20,120 nucleotides of DNA from CAZADA01 sp964524065 (GTDB taxonomy: Bacteria > Pseudomonadota > Alphaproteobacteria > Caulobacterales > Maricaulaceae), in the NCBI GenBank assembly GCA_964524065.1, contig CAZGCB010000046.1, positions 1 to 20,120 of the forward strand, read 5' to 3'. The translations under genes were made by a program, and so were the position numbers. The notes under the pieces are model-generated. The model had not been told where the DNA came from. It searched no databases and saw only the letters and a program-made list of their open reading frames with translations. The stretch's first letter is position 1. Every line of letters begins with the position of its first letter. Below, one piece after another: positions 7,830-14,865 of this stretch.

Positions 7830-9241
7830 CAAGCACTCTCCTCGACCACATCACGCACATCTGTCAGTCGCCCCGTCACCGCCGCCGCCGCCGCCATGGC
7901 GGGGCTCAACAGATGCGTGCGCGCGCCGCGCCCTTGGCGGCCTTCAAAATTGCGGTTGGAGGTGGAGGCGCACCGGTCGCCAGGGCCCAGCCGATCGGGG
8001 TTCATGCCCAAACACATGGAGCAGCCCGGTTCGCGCCACTCAAAGCCCGCCTCGACAAAAATCGCCGCCAGGCCTTCGGCCTCCGCCTGCGCCTTCACGA
8101 GGCCGGAGCCGGGGACGATCATAGCGTTGACCCCTTCGGCCACGCGCCGGCCCCGCGCCACATCGGCCGCCGCCCGCAAGTCCTCAATGCGCGAATTGGT
8201 GCATGAACCGATGAAGACATGGCTGACGGGTATCTCCGCCAGGCGCTGGCCGGGCTTGAGGTCCATGTACTCCAGCGATCGCGCCGCCGCTTCGCGCTTG
8301 TTCGGATCGGTGAAGTCCTGCGGATGCGGTACGACGCCGGTGATGGGCGCCACATCTTCGGGGCTGGTGCCCCAGGTCACCAAGGGCGCGATGTCGGCGG
8401 CGGCGATCTCCACGTCCCGGTCAAAAACCGCATCAGCGTCCGAGGGCAGCCGCCGCCAGGCCTCCACCGCCCGCTCCCAGTCCTCTCCCTGCGGCGCCAT
8501 GGGCCGTCCCTTCAGATAAGCGAAGGTTTTCTCGTCCGGCGCGATAAGCCCCGCTTTGGCCCCACCCTCAATGGCCATATTGCAGACCGTCATGCGCCCT
8601 TCTAGCGACAGGGCCTCAATGACAGATCCCGCATATTCAATGACATAGCCCGTACCGCCCGCTGCGCCGATGCGCCCGATAATGGCCAAGGTCACATCCT
8701 TGGCCGTCACGCCGGGCGCCAACACCCCCTCGACGCGCACCCGCATGTTTTTCGACTTTTGCTGCACCAGCGTCTGGGTGGCGAGGACGTGCTCGACCTC
8801 CGAAGATCCGATGCCGTGGGCCAGCGCGCCAAAGGCGCCATGGGTGGCGGTGTGGCTGTCGCCGCACACCACTGTGGTTCCCGGCAGGGTGAACCCTTGC
8901 TCAGGCCCGATCACATGCACAATGCCCTGGCGATGGTCGCGCGCGTTGAAATAGGTGAGGCCGAAATCGCGCGCATTGCGGTCCAGCGCGTCAACCTGAG
9001 CCGCGCTTTCCCGATCAGCGATGGGCAAGCTGCGATCGGTGGTGGGAATATTATGATCCACCACCGCCAGCGTCAGGTCCGGACGGCGCACCGGTTTGCC
9101 TTGCAGGCGCAGGCTCTCAAAAGCCAGCGGGCTGGTCACTTCGTGCACGAGGTGGCGGTCGATGTAGAGCAGCGTCGCGCCGCCTTTCAGCGCGCACACC
9201 ACATGCGCGTCCCACACCTTGTCGTACAACGTTCGCGCCAT
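7829..9241 (-). CDS. leuC: 3-isopropylmalate dehydratase, large subunit
   Basis: LeuC is the aconitase-family large subunit carrying the [4Fe-4S] cluster of isopropylmalate isomerase. It has 470 residues, a normal length. Substrate and cluster motifs are intact: VDHNIPTTDR (61-70), GDSHTATHGAFGALAHGIG (127-145), and three cluster cysteines C347 (IGSCTNSRIEDLR), C407 and C410 (PGCSMCLGMNPD), then STSNRNFEGRQGRGARTHL near 426-443. The ATG at 9241 has GGAGG about 9 bases upstream. It is the first gene of the leuCDB operon; leuA is not in the window. About 500 bases separate it from the divergent efflux adaptor gene, which leaves room for a long untranslated leader. Confidence 0.97.
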   Translation of the reverse strand: MARTLYDKVWDAHVVCALKGGATLLYIDRHLVHEVTSPLAFESLRLQGKPVRRPDLTLAVVDHNIPTTDRSLPIADRESAAQVDALDRNARDFGLTYFNARDHRQGIVHVIGPEQGFTLPGTTVVCGDSHTATHGAFGALAHGIGSSEVEHVLATQTLVQQKSKNMRVRVEGVLAPGVTAKDVTLAIIGRIGAAGGTGYVIEYAGSVIEALSLEGRMTVCNMAIEGGAKAGLIAPDEKTFAYLKGRPMAPQGEDWERAVEAWRRLPSDADAVFDRDVEIAAADIAPLVTWGTSPEDVAPITGVVPHPQDFTDPNKREAAARSLEYMDLKPGQRLAEIPVSHVFIGSCTNSRIEDLRAAADVARGRRVAEGVNAMIVPGSGLVKAQAEAEGLAAIFVEAGFEWREPGCSMCLGMNPDRLGPGDRCASTSNRNFEGRQGRGARTHLLSPAMAAAAAVTGRLTDVRDVVEESA

Positions 9242-9741
9242 GGTGACCGTCCTCCATTTGCGTCAACGCCGGGCCCTCACGGCCCTGCGCCGTGATCCAG
9301 CACGCCGATCGATGCGCCTGATCGTTTCCGTCCAACGGGGGCCGCCCCGCGCAAAGAGGCGCCGCCCGCCGTCATCAAAAAGTCCGCACGGCTTGCGCCG
9401 CCTAGCCTAAGAGGTCAATGGCTTAAGCTGCGTCTCTCATCACCCGATTAATGTCTTGCGTCCGTCACGTGCCGCCCCCTGGGAGCGACGCGGCGGCGGC
9501 TCTCGGACGCCATGGTGATGACACACCATCCGCCGCACGCGAGCGTTCGATTGTTCGAGGATCTGAAACAGTGATTTTATCAATACCGCTCTAGCCGCCG
9601 GTGACATCCATGCGCATGTCCACCACATGCGTCACGCAGAGCGCGTCAATGGCCGCCAGCCCTGTACAATCCACCCAAACAGAACGCGCAATCGCCTCAT
9701 CGCGGCGCTTTGCACCTAGCGCAACAAAAGGAACGACGGGC
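9242..9741. promoter_or_regulatory. 500-bp divergent intergenic region between leuC and the RND adaptor gene
   Basis: No convincing protein gene fills this gap, which must serve both the leuCDB operon (minus) and the efflux operon (plus). An AT-rich patch at 9568-9588 contains TAAAAT on the minus strand (9579-9574), a possible -10 for leuC that would leave a leader of over 300 bases. TACAAT at 9665-9670 is a possible -10 for the efflux genes. Neither has a good -35 box. On the minus strand a 29-codon ORF (9529-9440) begins Met-Val-Cys-His-His-His, but its start is also half of the inverted repeat ATGGTG-6-CACCAT (9512-9529), and it lacks a clear ribosome-binding site. Minus-strand segments near 9400-9365 can form alternative small stems (GCGGC-GCAA-GCCGT, or GCCGT pairing with ACGGC across a TTTTT run). 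Confidence 0.3.
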
Positions 9742-10818
9742 ATGAAACGCATGCTGATGTCTTTGGCGGTATTCACGACCGCGGCTTGGCATGCGCCCCT
9801 GGCGCTCGCCCAGGGCGGGCCGCCGTCCGTGATCGTGGAAACCGCGGCGTTGACGGAGTTTGTCGATGCGATTGAAGCCATCGGCACCCTGCGCGCGGCC
9901 GAAACGGTGCAGATCAGCGCCACAGTGACGGAGCGCGTGAGCCAAATCGGCTTTGATGATGGCCAGCGCGTGGTGCGCGATCAAATCCTCGTCGAGTTTG
10001 AAGCGCGGGAGGAAAACGCGCGCATTCGCGAGGCGAAAACCGCGGTCGAAATTGCTCAGCGCGAATACGAGCGGGCCGAGCGATTGCTCAGCACCAATAC
10101 GTTGTCCGAAAGCGCGTACTTGGTGCGCCAGCGCGACCTTGCGGTGGCGCAAGCGCAGCTTGAAAGCGCCTCGGCGCAAATCTCCGACCGGGTGATCCGT
10201 GCACCCTTTGACGGCGTTGTGGGGCTGCGCACCATCAGTGTCGGCGCGACGGTCACACCGGGCGATCCCATCGTGCGCATTGACGACATTTCCAATCTGA
10301 ATCTCGACTTTCCCGTGCCGGCGACGCGGCTCACAGCGCTGCAGCCGGGCCAAACGATCGTGGCCATCGCATCGGCCCTGGGCGGAGAACCGTTCCGCGG
10401 CGCCATCACGACCATCGACAGCTTTGTGGACCCCGCCACGCGGTCGGTGATGGTCCGCGCCGCCATACCCAATCCACAAGGGCGGCTGCGTCCGGGCCTT
10501 CTGATGACGGTGGATGTGAAATCGGCCCCGCGCCGGTCGGTCACGGTGAACGAAGCGGCGCTGATCCCGTTTGGCGCACAACTCTCGGTCTATGTCGTTC
10601 GCGACGACGGCGATGGCGCCGTGGTCGAACAACGGGCGGTCCAAACGGGCGCGCGCCGGGCGGGCGAAGTCGAAATCCTGGCCGGCCTGGAAACGGGTGA
10701 AGCCGTCATCACGCACGGCGCCATGAAAGTGCGCCCCGGCAGTAGTGTGACGCCAATTATCGCCGATGGGGACGACAGCTCGGCCCTGGCGCAATATCTC
10801 GACCAGACCGGAGGCTAA
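9742..10818 (+). CDS. RND efflux system periplasmic adaptor (membrane fusion protein)
   Basis: This HlyD/AcrA-family adaptor would link the inner-membrane RND pump encoded next door to an outer-membrane channel. From the ATG at 9742 the product has 358 residues and starts with a signal peptide (MKRMLMSLAVFTTAAWHAPLALA, written here in parts: basic MKRM, hydrophobic core, then ALA before Gln24). There is no lipobox cysteine, so it is probably a soluble periplasmic protein. A lipoyl-like half-motif lies near 48-95 and the matching half IRAPFDGVVGLRTISVGATV near 153-172, separated by an alpha-helical hairpin (ENARIREAKTAVEIAQREYERAERLL and following). A beta-barrel domain and a membrane-proximal domain follow. 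AAGGA lies about 10 bases upstream of the chosen start; the frame is open further upstream, but those starts would bury the signal peptide. Substrate unknown. Confidence 0.93.
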   Translation: MKRMLMSLAVFTTAAWHAPLALAQGGPPSVIVETAALTEFVDAIEAIGTLRAAETVQISATVTERVSQIGFDDGQRVVRDQILVEFEAREENARIREAKTAVEIAQREYERAERLLSTNTLSESAYLVRQRDLAVAQAQLESASAQISDRVIRAPFDGVVGLRTISVGATVTPGDPIVRIDDISNLNLDFPVPATRLTALQPGQTIVAIASALGGEPFRGAITTIDSFVDPATRSVMVRAAIPNPQGRLRPGLLMTVDVKSAPRRSVTVNEAALIPFGAQLSVYVVRDDGDGAVVEQRAVQTGARRAGEVEILAGLETGEAVITHGAMKVRPGSSVTPIIADGDDSSALAQYLDQTGG

Positions 10819-10823
10819 CGGCG

Positions 10824-13800
10824 ATGGTCCTCTCTGATCTATCCGTCAAACGCCCGATGGTGGCGGCCGTCATGTCGCTGTTGTTGATCGCAGGGGGCAT
10901 CGTGGCGTTCCTGCAATTGCCGCTGCGCCAATATCCGGACATCGATCCACCGGTGGTGTCGGTCGAGACGACCTATCCCGGCGCGTCCGCCAGCATTGTT
11001 GAAACGCGGATCACCGAGATCATCGAAGACCGCATCGCCGGCGTGGAAGGCATCGACACCATCACCGCCACGAGCATCGACGGTCAGTCCAATATCGACA
11101 TCACCTTCTTCGTGTCACGCGATGTCGACGCCGCGGCCAACGATATCCGCGATCGCGTGTCCGGCGTGCTCGATAACCTGCCGGAGGAAGCGGATCCGCC
11201 GGAAATCTCCAAGGTCGACTCCAACCAAGATGTGATTATGTGGCTCAACCTCATCGGCGAGGGCCGCACCGCCCCGGAGTTGACGGACTACGCCGAGCGT
11301 TTCTTGGTCGATCGCTTTTCCGCCATTGACGGCGTGGCGCGCGTGCAGATCGGCGGCGCCCAGAGTTATGCAGTCCGCATCTGGCTCGACCGAGCGGAGA
11401 TGGCGGCCCGCGGGGTCACGGCCGCCGATGTGGAGCGACGGTTGCGCGCGGAGAATGTGGAGTTCCCCGCCGGCAGCATCGAGTCCGTCGACCGTCAGTT
11501 TGCAATCCGCCTGGATCGCGCGTTCGCGGATGTCTCGGACTTCGAGAGCCTCGGCATCGTGGAGACTCCCGAGGGCTACCGCACAACGCTCGCGGATATT
11601 GCGCGCATCGAGTTCGGGGTCGAAGAAGAGCGCAACATGTTCCGAGGCAACACCGTGCCGCAAATCGGTCTGGGCATCATTCGCCAGTCCACAGCCAACA
11701 CGGTGCAGGTGGCGCGCGACGCTCAGGCCGAGGCGGCGCGGATCAACCCCACGCTGCCGCCGGGCATGCAAATCCTCGAAAGCTACGACACCTCAGTCTT
11801 TATCTCAGGCGCCATCAATGAGGTCTATAAGACGCTGGCCCTCGCGGCCGCGCTGGTGATGTTGGTCATCTTGATGTTCCTGGGAAGCCTGCGGGCCATG
11901 TTGGTGCCGGCCGTCACCTTGCCGGTGAGCTTGATCGGCGCGTTTTTGGCCATTTGGGTGCTGGGCTTTTCGATTAACCTCTTGACGTTGCTGGCTCTGG
12001 TGCTCGCGATCGGCCTCGTGGTGGACGACGCGATCGTCGTCTTGGAGAACATATACCGGCGCATGCAGGAGCATGGGGAGAGCCCGCTGCTCGCCGCGTA
12101 TCGGGGCGCGGGACAAGTCGCATTCGCCGTCGTGGCGACGACCATCGTGCTGATTTCCGTGTTCGTGCCCATCGCGTTCCTGCAGGGCGATGTGGGGCGG
12201 CTGTTCTCAGAATTCGCGCTCACCATCGCCGCAGCGGTGGCCCTTTCGAGCTTTGTGGCGCTCAGCTTGTCGCCAGCACTCGCGTCTAAACTGCTGAAAC
12301 CACGCACGAGCGGCAACATCCTCACGCGCGGCTTGGACGGTGTGTTTGGCGCCCTGCGCCAGGGCTACCGCGTGGCCCTTAGCCTCGTCCTGCGCGTACC
12401 TATTCTTGGTCTGGCCTTGATTGCGGTGGGCGGCGCCGGCAGCTGGTGGCTGTTCAGCCTGCTGCCGCAAGAGTTCGCACCGGCCGAAGATCGCGGGGCC
12501 TTCTTTGTCATCGTCAACGGACCGGAGGGCGCCAGCTACGACTACATGGTCGAGTACATGGATGAGATTGAACGGCGCATGATGCCCCTGGTGGACGCCG
12601 ATGAGATTCAAAGGCTGCTTGTGCGGGCGCCCCGCGGTTTTGGGCAGGTGGAGAACTACAACACCGGCATCGTGATTACGGTCCTGCGCGACTGGTCCCA
12701 ACGCCGCAACGGCTTTGAAATCATGAACCAGGTCCGGGCCGACCTCGCCGACTTGCCCGGCGTGCGCGCTTTTCCGGTGATGCGCCAGGGCTTTGGCGGC
12801 GGCGCGGCCCAAAAGCCAATCCAAATCACGCTTGGAGGCGGCAGCTGGGAACAGCTCAGCCAATGGCGGCGCACCTTGTTCGACGCCATGGCCGAGCGCG
12901 GCGTCGACTATCCGGGGCTTGATTGGGACTTCAAAGAGACGCAGCCACAGGTGCGCGTGCAGATCGATTATGACCGCGCCACGGCGCTCGGCGTCCGCGT
13001 CGAAGAGATTGGGCGAACGCTGGAAACGATGCTGGGCTCGCGTCGGGTCACCACCTTCCTTCAGGACGGTGAGGAGTATGACGTCATCCTGGAGGGCGAG
13101 CGCGCCGAGCAGCGCACGCCTTACGACATGACCAACATCTTCGTGCGTTCGGCAGACACCGACCAACTCATCCCTCTATCGAACGTGATGCGGTTAGAGG
13201 AAATCGGCGGATCGCGCACGCTGGCGCGCTATAACCGGGTTCGCGCCATTACGATTGAGGCCAACCTGCCGGCGGGCGTGTCCCTTGGCGACGCGCTCAC
13301 CCAAATCGAGACGCTGGCCCGCGAAGTGCTGCCAGAACAGGTGATCTTCGATTACAAGGGCGAGTCGTTGGAGCTGCGTGAAACCGGCTCCTCCCTGTTG
13401 TTCGTCTTCGCGTTCGGCCTGGGCGTTGTGTTTCTCGTGCTCGCCGCGCAATTCGAGAGCATCCGCCATCCGCTGGTGATCATGCTGTCGGTGCCCGTGG
13501 CTATTGTGGGCGGCTTAACCGCTTTGAATATCGCCGGCGCCACGTTGAACCTCTACAGCCAAATCGGTCTGATCATGCTGGTGGGGCTGGCGGCGAAGAA
13601 CGGTATCTTGATCGTCGAGTTCGCCAATCAGCTGCGCGATCAAGGCCTCGCCTTCAAAGACGCGCTGAGGGACGCCGCTTTGACCCGGTTCCGGCCAATT
13701 GTGATGACCGGCGTCACCACCATCGCCGGCGCCATGCCGCTGGTTCTCGCCGGCGGGCCGGGCGCAGAGACGCGTTCCGTAATTGGCATCGTCATTGTCG

Positions 13801-13946
13801 GCGGCGTCATCACCTCAACACTGGTGAGCCTGTTTACGGTGCCCGCCGCCTATATGCTGATCGGCCGCGGCGCCGGGGCTCCCGGTGATGTGGCGCGACG
13901 CTTAGAGCAGGAGCAAAAAGCCGGGTCAGCCCAGCCAGCCGAATGA
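10824..13946 (+). CDS. RND multidrug efflux permease, HAE1 type
   Basis: This is an AcrB/MexB-like proton-driven inner-membrane pump of 1040 residues, the usual length. The N-terminus LSDLSVKRPMVAAVMSLLLIAGGI forms TM1, followed by a porter domain (YPGASASIVETRITEIIED). TM2-TM6 begin near residue 338. The proton-relay aspartates D401/D402 lie in LAIGLVVDDAIVVLENIYRRM (TM4), and the matching TM10 lysine is K925 in VGLAAKNGILIVEFANQLR, so the pump looks functional. A second porter region spans about 560-860 and the last TMs end near residue 1015. The start ATG lies five bases after the adaptor stop with CGGAGG inside the adaptor's end, so the two are co-translated. No outer-membrane TolC-like gene or regulator is adjacent. 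The family is certain; exported compounds cannot be read from sequence. Confidence 0.96.
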   Translation: MVLSDLSVKRPMVAAVMSLLLIAGGIVAFLQLPLRQYPDIDPPVVSVETTYPGASASIVETRITEIIEDRIAGVEGIDTITATSIDGQSNIDITFFVSRDVDAAANDIRDRVSGVLDNLPEEADPPEISKVDSNQDVIMWLNLIGEGRTAPELTDYAERFLVDRFSAIDGVARVQIGGAQSYAVRIWLDRAEMAARGVTAADVERRLRAENVEFPAGSIESVDRQFAIRLDRAFADVSDFESLGIVETPEGYRTTLADIARIEFGVEEERNMFRGNTVPQIGLGIIRQSTANTVQVARDAQAEAARINPTLPPGMQILESYDTSVFISGAINEVYKTLALAAALVMLVILMFLGSLRAMLVPAVTLPVSLIGAFLAIWVLGFSINLLTLLALVLAIGLVVDDAIVVLENIYRRMQEHGESPLLAAYRGAGQVAFAVVATTIVLISVFVPIAFLQGDVGRLFSEFALTIAAAVALSSFVALSLSPALASKLLKPRTSGNILTRGLDGVFGALRQGYRVALSLVLRVPILGLALIAVGGAGSWWLFSLLPQEFAPAEDRGAFFVIVNGPEGASYDYMVEYMDEIERRMMPLVDADEIQRLLVRAPRGFGQVENYNTGIVITVLRDWSQRRNGFEIMNQVRADLADLPGVRAFPVMRQGFGGGAAQKPIQITLGGGSWEQLSQWRRTLFDAMAERGVDYPGLDWDFKETQPQVRVQIDYDRATALGVRVEEIGRTLETMLGSRRVTTFLQDGEEYDVILEGERAEQRTPYDMTNIFVRSADTDQLIPLSNVMRLEEIGGSRTLARYNRVRAITIEANLPAGVSLGDALTQIETLAREVLPEQVIFDYKGESLELRETGSSLLFVFAFGLGVVFLVLAAQFESIRHPLVIMLSVPVAIVGGLTALNIAGATLNLYSQIGLIMLVGLAAKNGILIVEFANQLRDQGLAFKDALRDAALTRFRPIVMTGVTTIAGAMPLVLAGGPGAETRSVIGIVIVGGVITSTLVSLFTVPAAYMLIGRGAGAPGDVARRLEQEQKAGSAQPAE

Positions 13947-14040
13947 GGTGGAGGCGGGCGCGGCCGTGCTTCGCCCCGCCGCCCGTCGGGCCCGCGACAC
14001 AGCCCAAGACAAATCGGGCGGCGCGCGTCATGCTTGGATG

Positions 14041-14199
14041 ATGAGCGATGCCGAGCGACCACCTCTGGAATTGTTCGCCCCAAACCCAGACGACGTGGAG
14101 CGGGTCTGGGTGCCGGGCCATGTGCGCCGCGGTTTCGGCAAGGACATTTATGTGGCCGGCCATTGGCGCGCCAAAACCAAAACGCGCAAACGGCGCTAG
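14041..14199 (+). CDS. Possible small basic protein, 52 residues, function unknown
   Basis: I do not recognise this ORF. From the ATG at 14041 it encodes 52 residues: an acidic, proline-containing first half (MSDAERPPLELFAPNPDDVE), an aromatic/glycine core with two similar short units (VWVPGHV and IYVAGHW), and a strongly basic tail (RAKTKTRKRR). The paired V-W/Y-V-x-GH pattern looks like real protein rather than random GC-rich reading. A Met codon directly before it (14038) and a GTG at 13948 are alternative starts; none has a strong ribosome-binding site. It lies 94 bases after the efflux permease on the same strand and faces the DUF6165-type gene. It could be a nucleic-acid- or membrane-surface-binding small protein, but that is inferred only from charge. 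It may not be expressed. Confidence 0.45.
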   Translation: MSDAERPPLELFAPNPDDVERVWVPGHVRRGFGKDIYVAGHWRAKTKTRKRR

Positions 14200-14279
14200 G
14201 ACCGCGCCGCGCACATACGGCGCCAATGATGCCAGCCGCTGTCGGCCGCCAGCGCGGCCTCCCGCCTCCTGAGCCGCCC
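14200..14279. terminator. GC-rich hairpins between convergent genes, possible bidirectional terminator
   Basis: Two short perfect inverted repeats occupy this convergent gap: GCGCCG (14204-14209) with CGGCGC (14218-14223), loop 8; and GGCCGC (14244-14249) with GCGGCC (14254-14259), loop 4. Their location between the ends of genes on opposite strands suits transcription termination in both directions. Neither is followed by a run of T on either strand, so they are not classical intrinsic terminators, and such stems also arise by chance in GC-rich DNA. Confidence 0.25.
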
Positions 14280-14687
14280 TTAAGCGGGCGGCGACTGATA
14301 ATCTTCGTAGGATTTCTCTTCAACGATGGGCGAGCCCAACAACAGATTGATCTCTTTTTTGATCGCGGCGCGCTCATCATTGGTGACATAGACGCTGCGC
14401 GCCAAGCGGATGAACGTCACACCAAAATCCTGGGCGCGTTCGCACACGCGAATTGCGTCTTCGATGTCCCACAAAGCGGTGTTGACCGCCCGAATGCGCT
14501 CCATCAGCGCATCCAGTTCGGGCGACGGCGGGACGGATTGCGCAACGACGTCTTCCAGCAGCGTCAGCTCGCGCATCACATTGGCGCGTTTGTCCGGATC
14601 GGCGATGCGATCGCGCTTGAGTTCGAGGATGGAGATTTTATCCAGCAGCTCACCGGGGGAGATCGGTGTCAGGATCTGTTCCAGCAT
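14280..14687 (-). CDS. Small conserved protein resembling DUF6165
   Basis: The ATG at 14687 has GGGAGG six bases upstream and gives a 135-residue protein; the frame stays open further upstream but those residues look unlike protein. The N-terminal motif ISPGELLDKISILELKRDRI followed by DPDKRANVMREL matches my memory of the DUF6165 family, whose function is not established. The rest is largely alpha-helical and charged, with segments ELDALMERIRAVNTALWDIEDAIRVCERAQDFG and RSVYVTNDERAAIKKEINLLLG, suggesting a coiled or helical-bundle protein without signal peptide or membrane segment. It is the last gene of the minus-strand block, 178 bases after the E1 fusion gene. In other bacteria I associate such proteins with surface-polysaccharide or sulfotransferase-type neighbourhoods, but nothing here supports that link. 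Start and frame are secure; the family name is from recall. Confidence 0.8.
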   Translation of the reverse strand: MLEQILTPISPGELLDKISILELKRDRIADPDKRANVMRELTLLEDVVAQSVPPSPELDALMERIRAVNTALWDIEDAIRVCERAQDFGVTFIRLARSVYVTNDERAAIKKEINLLLGSPIVEEKSYEDYQSPPA

Positions 14688-14865
14688 CTGCGCCTCCCGC
14701 CCGGGCGCCGCCGGACCGCCTGGCCGACTCACTGCGCCGCATCGCCATTGTCCTGCGTGCGCGACGCTGGGCCAAGCGCTAAGCGCGGCAAGGGTGCGGT
14801 TGCTCGCCCAATCCCGCACCGCGAACCATCGTGCGCGGGCGCCGGCATGATTCAGCCCGCCGCGC
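14688..14865. other. Gap between the E1 fusion gene and the DUF6165-type gene, with inverted repeat
   Basis: This 178-base gap holds no ORF I would call. A perfect 7-bp inverted repeat GGTGCGG (14793-14799) / CCGCACC (14814-14820) with a 14-base loop lies just after the 3' end of the E1 gene on the minus strand. It may end or stabilise that mRNA, but no T-run follows. The gap is long enough for a separate promoter for the downstream gene; none is evident by eye. Confidence 0.25.

Noticed and set aside
7287..8519. 410-codon plus-strand open frame over leuD and leuC
   Set aside because: Antisense to intact LeuC/LeuD sequence and without protein-like features.
9601..9741. Upstream in-frame extension of the adaptor gene from an ATG at 9601
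   Set aside because: It would place 47 non-hydrophobic residues before an obvious signal peptide; the ATG at 9742 has a ribosome-binding site.
9697..10794. 365-codon minus-strand open frame over the RND adaptor
   Set aside because: Antisense shadow; the plus strand gives a signal peptide and adaptor motifs.
13948..14037. GTG at 13948 as start of the small ORF
   Set aside because: The added 30-odd residues are Ala/Arg-rich from a GC-rich stretch with no ribosome-binding site; the conserved-looking part starts at 14041, though this start is not proven.
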